Notes: generated from the letters alone by a model not told the origin. A DNA stretch of 64,000 nt from UBA969 sp041694635 (GCA_041694635.1 JBDNHI010000149.1:1-64000), one strand, 5' to 3'; positions 47,721 through 57,162 are shown, counted from the stretch's first letter. A program made the numbers and translations.

Positions 47721-49109
47721 ATGGTTTTGCTATCACGCAGAGAAATGATAAATAATCTTGGTGCAGGTACTGGGTTGATTGGTCTGGGCGGAATCCTTGG
47801 AGATGCTGGCTTATTAAATGCTGCTTCAACTAATGAAAACCCTCTGATGCCCAAGGTTGCTCACTTTCCAGCCAAAGCAAAGTATATGATTCACCTGTTT
47901 ATGAATGGTGGCCCTTCTCAGGTTGACACTTTTGACCCTAAACCATCATTAATCAAATACAATGGGCAACGCCCCGATATTGCAAATAAATCAACTGAAA
48001 GAAAAACAGGCGGCTTAATGCAATCGCCTTTTAAATTTAATAAATCTGGAAAATCAGGCATCGAAGTTAGTGAAATCTTCCCCAACATTGCTAGTTGCAT
48101 TGACGATATTTGCGTCATCCGTTCTATGCATACAAATATTCCTAACCATGAACCTTCATTGTTAATGATGACAAGTGGAGAGACCCAACCAACAAGACCA
48201 AGTATGGGATCTTGGCTTTTGTATGGTTTAGGAACTGAAAACAAAAACTTACCAGGTTTTGTAGTTATGTGCCCAGGTAAACCTGTGGTTGGGCCACAGT
48301 TATGGAGCAGTAGCTTTCTTCCTGGTGTTTTTCAAGGCACACATATCAACAACTCATCTATGGATCCCAAGAAAATTATACAGAATGTTGCAAACCCATC
48401 TCTCGGAAAAAACTCGCAAAGAGAAATGATGGATTACCTCGCAAAAATGAATCAGCTACATCTCGAAAAACGCGGCAATAGCGATAACCAACTTGAAACC
48501 CGAATCCAATCTTTAGAGATGGCGTTTCGTATGCAGTTTGAAGCTCAAGATGTTTTTGATCTGAATCAGGAACCGAAAAACATTCGAGAAGGCTATGGCA
48601 CAAGCCCTTTTGCACAAGCTTGCCTAACTTCCCGGAGGCTTGTAGAAAGGGGCGTTAGGTGCGTGCAAATATTTACTGGTGGGGGGCAACCTTGGGATAA
48701 TCATGACGACATTCAGCAACATCGAAAATTAGCTCAAGAAACCGACCAACCCATTGCTATGCTTTTAAAAGACTTAAAATCAAAAGGTTTATTAGACGAA
48801 ACTTTGGTTCTCTGGGGAGGAGAGTTCGGAAGAACCCCTACCTCTGAAGGCGCCAAAGGGCGCGATCATAATAACCATGGCTTCACCGTTTGGCTTGCAG
48901 GCGGTGGGGTTAAGGGTGGTTATATACACGGTTCAAGCGATGAATTTGGATTTGCAGCCGCTGATAAAAAAATGCATGTACACGACTTACATGCAACTAT
49001 GCTTCATCTTATGGGTTTAAATCACGAAAAACTAACTTATCGCTATTCAGGAAGGGATTTTAGATTAACCGATGTTGAAGGAACTGTACATAAAGAAATA
49101 ATAGCTTAG
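47721..49109 (+). CDS. DUF1501 family exported protein
   Basis: 462 residues. The N-terminus LLSRREMINNLGAGTGLIGLGG resembles a twin-arginine signal; MIHLFMNGGPSQVDTFDPKP begins the DUF1501 domain. GVRCVQIFTGGGQPWDNHDD and LWGGEFGRTPTSEGAKGRDH, then HLMGLNHEKLTYRYSGRDF, complete the signature. AAGGA is well placed before the ATG. It forms a unit with the PSCyt/DUF1553 gene in front and is the mirror image of the unit at 40323-44699, so two paralogous operons point away from each other. Confidence 0.93.
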   Translation: MVLLSRREMINNLGAGTGLIGLGGILGDAGLLNAASTNENPLMPKVAHFPAKAKYMIHLFMNGGPSQVDTFDPKPSLIKYNGQRPDIANKSTERKTGGLMQSPFKFNKSGKSGIEVSEIFPNIASCIDDICVIRSMHTNIPNHEPSLLMMTSGETQPTRPSMGSWLLYGLGTENKNLPGFVVMCPGKPVVGPQLWSSSFLPGVFQGTHINNSSMDPKKIIQNVANPSLGKNSQREMMDYLAKMNQLHLEKRGNSDNQLETRIQSLEMAFRMQFEAQDVFDLNQEPKNIREGYGTSPFAQACLTSRRLVERGVRCVQIFTGGGQPWDNHDDIQQHRKLAQETDQPIAMLLKDLKSKGLLDETLVLWGGEFGRTPTSEGAKGRDHNNHGFTVWLAGGGVKGGYIHGSSDEFGFAAADKKMHVHDLHATMLHLMGLNHEKLTYRYSGRDFRLTDVEGTVHKEIIA

Positions 49110-49111
49110 TA

Positions 49112-49627
49112 TTATACGATTGCTTTTGTATCTAAAAGGGTATCTGAAGTATACTCATTTTTTTGAATTGTATTTTCACTGGATTTAGCAAAACAGCGGT
49201 TATCTTTAATCCAATCTTGTTTCGAGTAAACAATTACAGATGAATCTGTTTCTTTAATTTCCACTCGATCAATGATAAAACCCATTTCGGTAACATCGGT
49301 AAATAAATGCCAAGCTAAATTTTCTACACTTGTTGGCTCATTGAATTTCTTAAACCGAAAAACCTCACCTGTTCTTTTCGAATGATCGCAAAGTGTCTCA
49401 TATAGGGCATCGTTCACATTAATAAGCATTGAATGGTCGTAATTTAATTTTAAAAAAGGCTCAATCTTATCATCAAAATCTGAAAAAAGGGTTGAAATGG
49501 ATCCACTCCTTACCACTTCAAAGTAAAAAATAACTCCATACCGATGACCGTGTATATTTCTGCATTTATCTTGCAAAAGTTCATTGCGATGAGCAGCATA
49601 AAACTTATATTCTTTTTTAATGATCAT
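49112..49627 (-). CDS. queD: 6-carboxytetrahydropterin/6-pyruvoyltetrahydropterin synthase family (QueD/PTPS)
   Basis: 171 residues. Zinc ligands are visible as FYAAHRNE and HGHRYG, with the catalytic Cys in KCRNIHGH and an EVARSG-like continuation replaced here by EVVRSG. A Leu-rich C-terminal half follows, with a ~25-residue tail beyond the usual end. The family makes the carboxytetrahydropterin of the queuosine pathway or pyruvoyl-tetrahydropterin. folE stops two bases before this start and supplies the GTP-derived substrate, which strongly supports a pterin role. The particular product cannot be told from sequence alone. Confidence 0.88.
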   Translation of the reverse strand: MIIKKEYKFYAAHRNELLQDKCRNIHGHRYGVIFYFEVVRSGSISTLFSDFDDKIEPFLKLNYDHSMLINVNDALYETLCDHSKRTGEVFRFKKFNEPTSVENLAWHLFTDVTEMGFIIDRVEIKETDSSVIVYSKQDWIKDNRCFAKSSENTIQKNEYTSDTLLDTKAIV

Positions 49628-49629
49628 AA

Positions 49630-50304
49630 TTAGGCCTGATTTTTTTGGTTAATCAACGAAAGAACCTCTGCCCTACTTGATAAGTTTGTTTTAAAAACGC
49701 CACGCAAAACACTGGTAATGGTTGAGCAACCAGTTTTCTTAACACCTCGAATACACATACAAGAATGCTCTGCTTGAAGCACGACAGCAACCCCAGAACA
49801 TTTTAACTCTTTTTCCATCAAATCAGCAATAGTTTGAGTCATTCGTTCTTGCACTTGGGGGCGCTTTGATACTTCTTCTACAACTCTTGCAAGTTTACTT
49901 AGTCCAACTACTTTACCATTTGGAATATAACCTATGTGAGCAACACCAGAAAAAGGAAGCAAGTGATGCTCGCACATACTTGTAAACTCGATATCTCGAA
50001 CAAGTACAAGTTCATCATAATTTTCAGGGAAGGTAACTCGAAGATGACGACCAGCATCGTTGTGGATGCCAGAAAACATTTCAGCATACATTTTTGCAAC
50101 ACGCAAAGGCGTATCAATAAGACCAGGGCGATTCGGATCTTCTCCGACCGCTTTTAAAATCATCTTAACCGCAATTTTAATTGACTCGAGATCAACACTT
50201 TTATCAATTAAGTTTGAGGATTCGGAATTATCACAAGGCACTACTTCAGTTCCTTTAACAGGTTTTACTTTGCCTTTATTTTCAACATCGTAGCTTATTG
50301 ACAT
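49630..50304 (-). CDS. folE: GTP cyclohydrolase I
   Basis: About 224 residues from the ATG at 50304, chosen because a G-rich AGGGGGG lies 6-12 bases upstream. The zinc site CEHHLLPFSGVAHIGYIP and the VGLSKLARVVEEVSKRPQVQERMT and GVAVVLQAEHSCMCIRG segments are diagnostic. The enzyme converts GTP to dihydroneopterin triphosphate, the entry to folate, queuosine and biopterin. The first ~35 residues are a low-complexity extension. It is translationally close to the downstream queD-like gene. Confidence 0.96.
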   Translation of the reverse strand: MSISYDVENKGKVKPVKGTEVVPCDNSESSNLIDKSVDLESIKIAVKMILKAVGEDPNRPGLIDTPLRVAKMYAEMFSGIHNDAGRHLRVTFPENYDELVLVRDIEFTSMCEHHLLPFSGVAHIGYIPNGKVVGLSKLARVVEEVSKRPQVQERMTQTIADLMEKELKCSGVAVVLQAEHSCMCIRGVKKTGCSTITSVLRGVFKTNLSSRAEVLSLINQKNQA

Positions 50305-50397
50305 CAGAAGCCCCCCTAAATATTTAAATCTCACTTAATTATTAGACTTTATTGTAAATGTTTCCAAGCAATATTACAAATCATTCAAAAAAATCCT

Positions 50398-50847
50398 TTA
50401 AACCGCCATTCGAACACCAATTGAAAGAATGAGATTAGTAAATCGTTCCATATCACCCGTTTGGATGGTTAGTATGTGATCTGGTGTGGAAACTGCTTTA
50501 TAGAAGTCCCACTTTGGAATTGGCTTTAAGTCAAAATCTAACCCAGATTTTTTAATAATATTTCTAAAATCATCCCAAGCTTGGGGGTCTTTTTGTAGGC
50601 CATAAGGCCCAGTTGTTTCGTACATCATCGTATTGACTTCATCGATGGGAACAGCGGATAAAATCACTTCTAAAACCTGAGCACAAGTGAGCAGATTGGG
50701 TGCAAAATTTAAATGGATTAATTCCGCATTAGGGCCAAGTGTTGTAGAAGCGGGGTAATGACCATCTGCGATTAAAATTTTGGCGTGGTGCCCTGCTCTG
50801 CCAAGAATGCGATTAATTTCTGGGTGAATTAGACGATGCATTAACAT
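50398..50847 (-). CDS. FucU/RbsD family sugar mutarotase
   Basis: 149 residues from the ATG at 50847, chosen because AAGGA lies eight bases upstream; a longer frame upstream overlaps truD. The start LIHPEINRILGRAGHHAKILIADGHYP is typical of the family, with the His residues of the active site, and TTGPYGLQKDPQAWDDF is near the middle. These decameric proteins interconvert anomers of fucose or ribose. No sugar transporter or kinase is nearby, so the sugar is unclear. truD lies just upstream on the same strand. Confidence 0.85.
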   Translation of the reverse strand: MLMHRLIHPEINRILGRAGHHAKILIADGHYPASTTLGPNAELIHLNFAPNLLTCAQVLEVILSAVPIDEVNTMMYETTGPYGLQKDPQAWDDFRNIIKKSGLDFDLKPIPKWDFYKAVSTPDHILTIQTGDMERFTNLILSIGVRMAV

Positions 50848-50900
50848 AGAACATTTCCTTAATATAAAAGTAACGATGAAACAATTTAATAATACTAATG

Positions 50901-52091
50901 CTAGGTATTCCACATTAATGTTTGTAAACATTTAATAAGCAAGGTTGCATATGCACCTTTGGGAAGATCAAATCTGATTTTTACAGCTTTTTTATTACGG
51001 TTAAGGGTATCATCAAAAACTTCTGCATCCATCTTTTTTGCGAAGTAAAAAGCTTTTCGTTCACCTTTGGAGAAAAACATCTTGCTATTTCCAGGGATTT
51101 TCATCTTCTCAAGTAAAAAACCTTCCTCAGCTAAAACAGAGTTTATTAAAAAATAAAATGGATCTTCGGGCTGCATTTTCAACCTAGAAGAAGGCAGGGG
51201 AATATAAGTGTTTTCGAGTAGGTCGTGCATTTCGGAGGGTGCAAATTTGACTACAGGATGGATTCCAAGTTTTAGTTTAATTGAAAAAATATCTTCGGGC
51301 TTAAAGTTTGAGTTAATCCACCTAGCAAGAACTATATTCCATAAATGGCTCTGGTAAGCGCTGAGGTATAATCCACCAAGTTCGGGTCTAAGTCTTTCGA
51401 CCGTACCTTTAAAATCAACAGGATGATGAATAAGGTAATCAACTAAACTGCGAGCGTGACCCCTAGAAAGAAGGGTTTTTAAACCGACCCAATCACCCCA
51501 ATTTTCTTTTAGAATTTTTTTTTCTTGTTTCGTAGCAGCGTTGTCGTGTAGATAAAAAGAAGTCAGCGCAAGTTTCAAAGCTTCTTCAAAATTACCAAGC
51601 ACCATCTTTTTGGCAACGAATTCAGAGTTTAAGGATTCGATAGAACCAAATCGTTGATCATCGAAGTAGTTTGGAATGCCAGCAGAAGGCAAAAGATTTA
51701 TGATATCAGGGATATTTTTGGTTTGTTCAGAAATTATATTACGAATAACAATTGTAAACCGATTTGCTTTAATATGATGAGATTCATAAGGGCACGGAAT
51801 GCTGCCAATATATTTGACAAAAACATCAGATAAGTCGAGGTTTTTTTTTGGGCCGTTCTTGATGGTAAAAAGCTGTTGAGTAACGGCGTGCTTATCTTTT
51901 AACCCACCGTAAGAAAGTTGCCAAGCTTCAACTTTCCAATGTCTACGAACCCTAGAAAGAGCATCCGGGGTGGTCCAATTTCGTTTTTCGAGGTGATAAA
52001 GCGAAAAAGAACCATAATTTAATGGTAAAATATCGGATAACTCCTCAACGAGGAAGTCTTCGGGTAATTGTTTTATTTTAGAGTTGGCCAC
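50901..52091 (-). CDS. truD: tRNA pseudouridine synthase D
   Basis: 396 residues from a GTG start (52091). The catalytic motif GGLKDKHAVTQQ with Asp and the NYFDDQRFGS segment are TruD signatures; TruD makes pseudouridine 13 in tRNA-Glu. The TRUD-domain insertion lies between them and the end. It follows scpB by 21 bases and precedes the FucU-like gene by about 50 bases, so the three are probably one transcript. Confidence 0.93.
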   Translation of the reverse strand: MANSKIKQLPEDFLVEELSDILPLNYGSFSLYHLEKRNWTTPDALSRVRRHWKVEAWQLSYGGLKDKHAVTQQLFTIKNGPKKNLDLSDVFVKYIGSIPCPYESHHIKANRFTIVIRNIISEQTKNIPDIINLLPSAGIPNYFDDQRFGSIESLNSEFVAKKMVLGNFEEALKLALTSFYLHDNAATKQEKKILKENWGDWVGLKTLLSRGHARSLVDYLIHHPVDFKGTVERLRPELGGLYLSAYQSHLWNIVLARWINSNFKPEDIFSIKLKLGIHPVVKFAPSEMHDLLENTYIPLPSSRLKMQPEDPFYFLINSVLAEEGFLLEKMKIPGNSKMFFSKGERKAFYFAKKMDAEVFDDTLNRNKKAVKIRFDLPKGAYATLLIKCLQTLMWNT

Positions 52092-52112
52092 AATTCGTCT
52101 TCATAAGAATGG

Positions 52113-52844
52113 TTATTGTTCATTGGGCGAAAAATTTTGGTCATCGCCTGTCGCATCGTCTACGAGTCCTTCGTCAACCTGAGAGGGAGATCCGAATTCG
52201 GAAGCTTTTGGTAAATCTTTGAGGGATTTAAGCCCATAGATTTGGAGAAATTTTCGGGTAGTGCCGTAGAGAACAGGGCGACCAAGAGTATTTTCTCTCC
52301 CCAGAATTCTTACAATATTTTTTTCTAAAAGATTACGAATCACTTCTGAAGAATTCACCCCTCGAATTTGTTCAATGTCAGCTCGGGTAATGGGCTGCCT
52401 GTATGCGACTATTGCTAAAGCCTCCTTCATTGCCGAACTAATTTGAAATTCGGTATTGCTAGCATACAACCTTGCAAGCCAGGTGTGATAAGGGGATTTT
52501 GTAAGCAATTGAAAACCGCCCGCAACTTCTTCAATTTGGAAACTGCTGTTTTCTAAATCATATATCCTTTGCAATTCTTTAAGCAAGCTCTTCGCATCAG
52601 TATTAATAGTTAAACCCAAAACAGAACCTATCTTTTTAAAATTTAACGGTTCATCAGCGATAAACAACAGGGCTTCTAAGGAAGCGTGAAGGTCTGAACG
52701 ATAGCCTTCAATACCCGACGTTTTTATGATAATTTTGTCTGTAACTTTGGTAAAATTGCTCGAGTTGCGGTGCTTTAAGAAATAATCAATAACTTGATGA
52801 TTATTCTCTTTTTTAAAGCGCTGAATAACTTTGTGATCCATCAT
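52113..52844 (-). CDS. scpB: Segregation and condensation protein B
   Basis: About 243 residues from the ATG at 52844 (one codon later is equally possible; the long frame back to 52919 starts at TTG). The winged-helix pair is clear: SLEALLFIADEPLNFKKIGSVLG, VAGGFQLLTKSPYHTWLARL, then ALAIVAYRQPITRADIEQIRGVN and LGRPVLYGTTRKFLQIYGL. ScpB works with ScpA and SMC in chromosome condensation; scpA is not in the window. The N-terminus (~55 residues) and acidic C-terminus extend beyond the family core. Confidence 0.92.
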   Translation of the reverse strand: MMDHKVIQRFKKENNHQVIDYFLKHRNSSNFTKVTDKIIIKTSGIEGYRSDLHASLEALLFIADEPLNFKKIGSVLGLTINTDAKSLLKELQRIYDLENSSFQIEEVAGGFQLLTKSPYHTWLARLYASNTEFQISSAMKEALAIVAYRQPITRADIEQIRGVNSSEVIRNLLEKNIVRILGRENTLGRPVLYGTTRKFLQIYGLKSLKDLPKASEFGSPSQVDEGLVDDATGDDQNFSPNEQ

Positions 52845-53006
52845 ATTCTCACAAATACAAACTAAAACTGAGAGTTTGGGGGGGGTTGACGCAAGGCGGG
52901 GTTGCGCATATCCATCCAAATCGGGTATCCAAGTATAGTCATTTTACCAATTCATCTTGGTAAAGTTATGTTTGTTTGACCAATCTTTGTAAATTTGGAC
53001 ATAATT

Positions 53007-54749
53007 ATGATGGAATTGGACCTTGTGTGGTTTTTGGCCCTGTTGGGAACCCCGCTAGTTTTTGCGATTATAACAACCCTTTCGTCTTTAAATTTCAGTA
53101 AAATAACGCCATATTTTGCGTGCCTAGGTGCTGCAATTACTTTGGGAATTTCCCTAGGAATTGTAGTGCAATTCAAATACGACACAGTTGAACAATTGGG
53201 AGTTTTAGATGACGAAACCACTCGATTACAAACTTCGTTATATGAAAGAGGTAAAACTGCCGACCTAGTACCCGATTTTGAAGTCAGAAAAAGTTTCGAT
53301 TGGATTGTCAAAGTTCGATGGTTACCAAAACTTGGCATCAATTTTATGCTAGGGTTGGATGGCCTCAACTTATCATTTGCAGTCTTAGTTGCGCTTATTT
53401 ACTTTCTTGCAATTTTAGCCGGCTGGATTGGTATACCTATTGAAGGTCGTCTTTTTTCTCTGATTCTACTTTCAGAGTTTGGACTGTTAGGTTCACTTTT
53501 AGCCATCGATGGCTTAATTGCTCTTATTTTCTTAGCTTTAACCATTCTTACATTTTATTTCCTGTTGCAGACTTATGCGGGAAGTAATCGCAATGGTTCT
53601 GCCTACCTCTTTGGTGTTTTAAGTAGCATTGGTTTAATTCTGTTAGCAAGTGTATTAATCTATTGCTATAAAACGGATACAACGAGATTTGCTAACCAAG
53701 GGGAAATTGAAACTACAAGAAATCAGTTGCAAAGATCCCACCCCGAGTGGACCGAAAAGCAGATAAGTGATTATCTTACGCACCACACCTTTAACATTTT
53801 GGTATCGCAAAGGGCCGGTATAGATCAACTTGTTCAAAGTAAAATCGGCGCGAAGAAAGCATCTTCAAAAACCCACACTTTTGCATTTCTTGCGCTACTA
53901 ACTTCAGCATTGTTATTAGGGTTAGCCTCGCCGTTGGTAGCACTATTTTTCAAAACTTATGAACAAGCTTATTTACCTGTTGCTTTAATATTTGCAACGG
54001 CTTTTCCACTATTAGGGGTGTATGTTTTAACACGATTTGGAATTCAAATATTTCCTGCTGGTCTTGTATCTTCTGCAACTTGGCTCACTTGGACCTTAGC
54101 TTCAATAACAATGGTACTTGGAATATTACTGCTAAGCACCTCATCGCCGGAACGGTTTCTTTCCTTATTAGGAATTTGGCTACAAAATGTGTGCTATTTA
54201 GGTATGGTAGTTTCATTTGCGGGATCTCCAGATATGTGGAAATCCAAAACATTTGCAGCGGCCTTACTTTGGTTTCTCGCAGGTTATTTATGCCTAACCG
54301 GCCTAGTGTTTTTATGGCGACAAATAAAGGACCAAATCCTAGTCGATATTGTTGACTTTAAAATAGGTGCCCTAAAACAAGCTCCTTTTCTAGCCTTATC
54401 CTTTTCTATTTTAATCTTTGCTACCCTTGGTTGCCCAGGATTTCTCAACTCAATTGGCTTATTTCTAATTGCAGGTGCAACCCTCAAATTTGGTTTAATA
54501 CCTGCACTATTTACTGGTATTGGTTTGATCTTAATAACAATCGCAAGTTATAAAATACTGAACATCGTCTTAGGAAACAGTTATGCAACTCCGACTCTTA
54601 CCGACCTAAAATTGCCACAAATTATTCTAGTCTTTATTATCCTAACCCCCCTTCTTGGATTAGGGTTATTCCCAAATTTGATGTTGTCGTGGTATTTACC
54701 TAGTAGCGCGGCAATCTCTGAATTGATACAAACCAAATTGGTAAAATAA
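53007..54749 (+). CDS. NuoM-like membrane protein (complex I antiporter-like), apparently degenerate
   Basis: About 580 residues with some 14 hydrophobic segments; start at ATG 53007 or 53010. It contains WLPKLGINFMLGLDGLNLSFAVL (residues 105-127), the NuoM/NuoL hallmark, and the following LLSEFGLLGSLLAIDGL outline. However, where NuoM has FFEL (essential Glu) this protein has FLAL (A177), the trans-membrane 7/8 lysine regions read SPLVALFFKTY and FPLLGVYVLTRFG, and the late PGxxxFxGEF segment is PGFLNSIGLFLI without the Glu. A ~65-residue soluble loop (about 221-290) is inserted. No other nuo genes are near. It is probably a non-pumping paralogue or a divergent subunit. Confidence 0.7.
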   Translation: MMELDLVWFLALLGTPLVFAIITTLSSLNFSKITPYFACLGAAITLGISLGIVVQFKYDTVEQLGVLDDETTRLQTSLYERGKTADLVPDFEVRKSFDWIVKVRWLPKLGINFMLGLDGLNLSFAVLVALIYFLAILAGWIGIPIEGRLFSLILLSEFGLLGSLLAIDGLIALIFLALTILTFYFLLQTYAGSNRNGSAYLFGVLSSIGLILLASVLIYCYKTDTTRFANQGEIETTRNQLQRSHPEWTEKQISDYLTHHTFNILVSQRAGIDQLVQSKIGAKKASSKTHTFAFLALLTSALLLGLASPLVALFFKTYEQAYLPVALIFATAFPLLGVYVLTRFGIQIFPAGLVSSATWLTWTLASITMVLGILLLSTSSPERFLSLLGIWLQNVCYLGMVVSFAGSPDMWKSKTFAAALLWFLAGYLCLTGLVFLWRQIKDQILVDIVDFKIGALKQAPFLALSFSILIFATLGCPGFLNSIGLFLIAGATLKFGLIPALFTGIGLILITIASYKILNIVLGNSYATPTLTDLKLPQIILVFIILTPLLGLGLFPNLMLSWYLPSSAAISELIQTKLVK

Positions 54750-54768
54750 CTTCTAAAGAAACATTGCA

Positions 54769-55554
54769 ATGCCTTTATTTGACACCCACGCCCATCTCGA
54801 TGATAAGCAATTTGATCAAGATTTAGACAAAACGATTACATCGTTTATTGGCAACAATGTAAACCGAGTGGTTTGTGTTGCAACAGGAATTGAATCAAGC
54901 AAAAAAGGTTACGAGCTTTCATTAAAATACCCAGGTGTTTACTTTAGTGCTGGTATTCATCCCAATTCGATTACTGAAAACCCCTCCAACAGTATTGCTC
55001 TGCTAGATAGTTTTCTCGCAGAAAAAAACCCTGTCGCAGTGGGTGAGATAGGCCTAGATCGGTACAGAAATTAAACTCCATTTGACCAACAAGTCCTATT
55101 TTTTTCAAAGCAAATCGAACTGGCCAAAAAATATAGACTGCCTATTTTAATCCACTGCAGAGAAGCTTGGGATGATATGTTTCCAATTTTAGAATCCGAG
55201 ATTCAAGCTCGAGGCGAAATCCAAGGAATCTTACATTCTTTCACAGGAACCGTAAAACAAGCCGAATATTGCTTGAAACTTGGACTTTATCTTTCATTTG
55301 CTGGAATGATCACCTTCAAGAAAAATCAATCTCTTAGAGAAGTTACAGCTTACTGCCCAATAGATCGCTTATTAATTGAAACCGACTCGCCTTATCTTGC
55401 ACCCGAGCCTTTTCGTGGCAAAAGAAACGAGCCTTCCTATGTAAGTTACACCGCACAATGTATTGCAAAAACTAAAGGTATTTCTTTAGAGGCTTTAGAA
55501 CAGCAATTATGGAGCAATTCAAACCGTATATTTAACTTAAAAGACGAGCTTTAG
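54769..55554 (+). pseudogene. tatD: TatD family metal-dependent hydrolase interrupted by an in-frame stop
   Basis: The frame would encode 261 residues of a TatD-type DNase: FDTHAHLDD (metal-binding His), GEIGLDRY, then after the stop LPILIHCREAW, LHSFTG and ETDSPYLAPEPFRGKRNEP. A TAA at 55072-55074 follows the codons for GLDRYRN and the frame continues in register as TPFDQQVLFFSKQIELA. All metal-binding residues are present on one side or the other. It may be a recent nonsense mutation, an assembly or sequencing error, or less likely readthrough. Its end overlaps the stop of convergent pyrE. Confidence 0.85.
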
Positions 55555-56099
55555 GTAGGTAAAACTCCAAAATCTTTGATAGTGAAAATCGGGATAAAAG
55601 GACACTTCGGTTCAATTAATTCTCGGGCACCTTGAAGACGATCAACAATACAAACCACAGCAATGACTTTACATCCAGCCTTTTCAACTTCTTCAACGGC
55701 TTCCATTGCGGAACTACCGGTTGTTAGAACATCGTCGATAACAATAACTTTAAAACCTGGAGCAAGAACACCTTCAATCCTCTGTTTACTGCCGTGTTCT
55801 TTTACTTTTTTACGAACAAAAAAGCCTTCAAGATTAATGCCCTGTTGTTGACTTTTAACTAAAATTGCAGCAGTAAGAGGGATAGCCCCAACCTCTAATC
55901 CCCCGATGGCATCAGGTTTAAAACTAGAAATAAGGTCAAAAAAAACTTCGCCTAACAGATCAATCACTTGCGAGTTAAAAAGTGCCTTTTTACTATCGAT
56001 GTAATAGGAACTGGTTTTGCCCGAGGCTAAAGTAAAATTTCCAGTCTGGTAGGCTCGTGATTTAAACGCTTCTAAAAGCTTACTTTTCTTAAGGTCCAT
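55551..56099 (-). CDS. pyrE: Orotate phosphoribosyltransferase
   Basis: 182 residues. The phosphoribosyl-pyrophosphate motif VIVIDDVLTTGSSAMEAVE is intact, and FTLASGKTSSYYIDSKKAL and the KKVKEHGSKQRIEGVL loop are typical of PyrE. It converts orotate to OMP in pyrimidine synthesis. It is slightly short at the C-terminus for the family but complete. No other pyr gene is adjacent. Confidence 0.95.
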   Translation of the reverse strand: MDLKKSKLLEAFKSRAYQTGNFTLASGKTSSYYIDSKKALFNSQVIDLLGEVFFDLISSFKPDAIGGLEVGAIPLTAAILVKSQQQGINLEGFFVRKKVKEHGSKQRIEGVLAPGFKVIVIDDVLTTGSSAMEAVEEVEKAGCKVIAVVCIVDRLQGARELIEPKCPFIPIFTIKDFGVLPT

Positions 56100-56123
56100 T
56101 AAATGAAATCCAATGAAGTCGGA

Positions 56124-56996
56124 TCATTTTTGAAATATGGCAAGATCCAAGCCCACATTTAGCTGTAGATCTTTATATCCATAGGCTTCTTCAAGGGGAG
56201 GACTTTCACCTTCTTTTGGCCAAGAATAATTTTCAATACGAATTGGGAGATTGTTTTCCTTATCAAAAAACACTATATTTTTATAAAAAAGAAAATATCC
56301 ATCCGTATTGATCGGGTGGGTAAGTTCAATTCTCGTACAAGTACGGTCGTAGCACATCACATCGCTGACAATAACTTCGGTAGCTTTTCTGCGTTTTTCT
56401 TCTATCCAGCCGTGTTCTAACTTCTTTATTAAAACTTCTAGGCCAGCTTCAGTAATGTTATGGCGATTATTGGAGCAAGCCTTTGGGTCATTGACATCCA
56501 AAGTTAAAAAACCAACTGCGCCAAGAAAACCAGCACCTTTTGCCCGCATTTTGTTGGGATCTTTTCGAGAGATATAGATGGCTTCTTGGCCTTTAGACCC
56601 CCTAGGTTCCATATATTTCATATGAAGATTAAAAGGTTTTGACACAACCTGCATCAAAATTGTAGCTTCCGGTTGCATTTTATCTTTTAAGCGTTCAAGC
56701 TGAATGAAGTTAGCTTTATAATCTTTAACATTTTCAAAAGTTTTGACCGCATCTAGAATACATTGGAGCGGTTTTTCCATACAGTCGTGCGAATCCCTAG
56801 GCAACGATTTAACCTCTTCAATAATTTCTAATTCGATTCTTTTAAGCTCATTATCTGGCTTAGCTTGGGTGGCATTTCCCGTTGCGATAATAAATATACC
56901 AAGAATCCCACCAAAAAAAATGTAGGCTAATCTAGGAAATCGGCTTTGCGTGATAGGAATCTGCATACATTTTCCAAAGAGTTTCTTGACTGGCAT
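56124..56996 (-). CDS. DUF1571 family exported protein
   Basis: 290 residues. An N-terminal hydrophobic segment (about residues 22-42, LAYIFFGGILGIFIIATG) acts as a signal or anchor. The soluble part has YKANFIQLERLKDKMQPEATILMQVVSKPFN and KYMEPRGSKGQEAIYI, the DUF1571 pattern, which is planctomycete-typical and has a fold probably related to LolA-type lipid-binding proteins. A pair of cysteines at each of two places (CMEKPLQC; CYDRTC) may form disulfides. pyrE starts 24 bases downstream. Function unknown. Confidence 0.85.
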   Translation of the reverse strand: MPVKKLFGKCMQIPITQSRFPRLAYIFFGGILGIFIIATGNATQAKPDNELKRIELEIIEEVKSLPRDSHDCMEKPLQCILDAVKTFENVKDYKANFIQLERLKDKMQPEATILMQVVSKPFNLHMKYMEPRGSKGQEAIYISRKDPNKMRAKGAGFLGAVGFLTLDVNDPKACSNNRHNITEAGLEVLIKKLEHGWIEEKRRKATEVIVSDVMCYDRTCTRIELTHPINTDGYFLFYKNIVFFDKENNLPIRIENYSWPKEGESPPLEEAYGYKDLQLNVGLDLAIFQK

Positions 56997-57162
56997 TGAA
57001 AACTATCACACGAATTGCTTTTCGAAAAGAAAAACAAACATCTTCTAAAAACTACCCTCTTACCTAGTCGTTAAAAATAAAACAGGTTATTAAAATCACT
57101 AGAATAAGCATTGCTATATGCTATATTTAATTGAAATTACAATACTATTTAGGGATTAAAAA

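Noticed and set aside
37520..55554. TAA recoding as an explanation for two in-frame stops
   Set aside because: All other genes here end normally at TAA, TAG or TGA, and the two cases share no context; decay or sequencing error is simpler.
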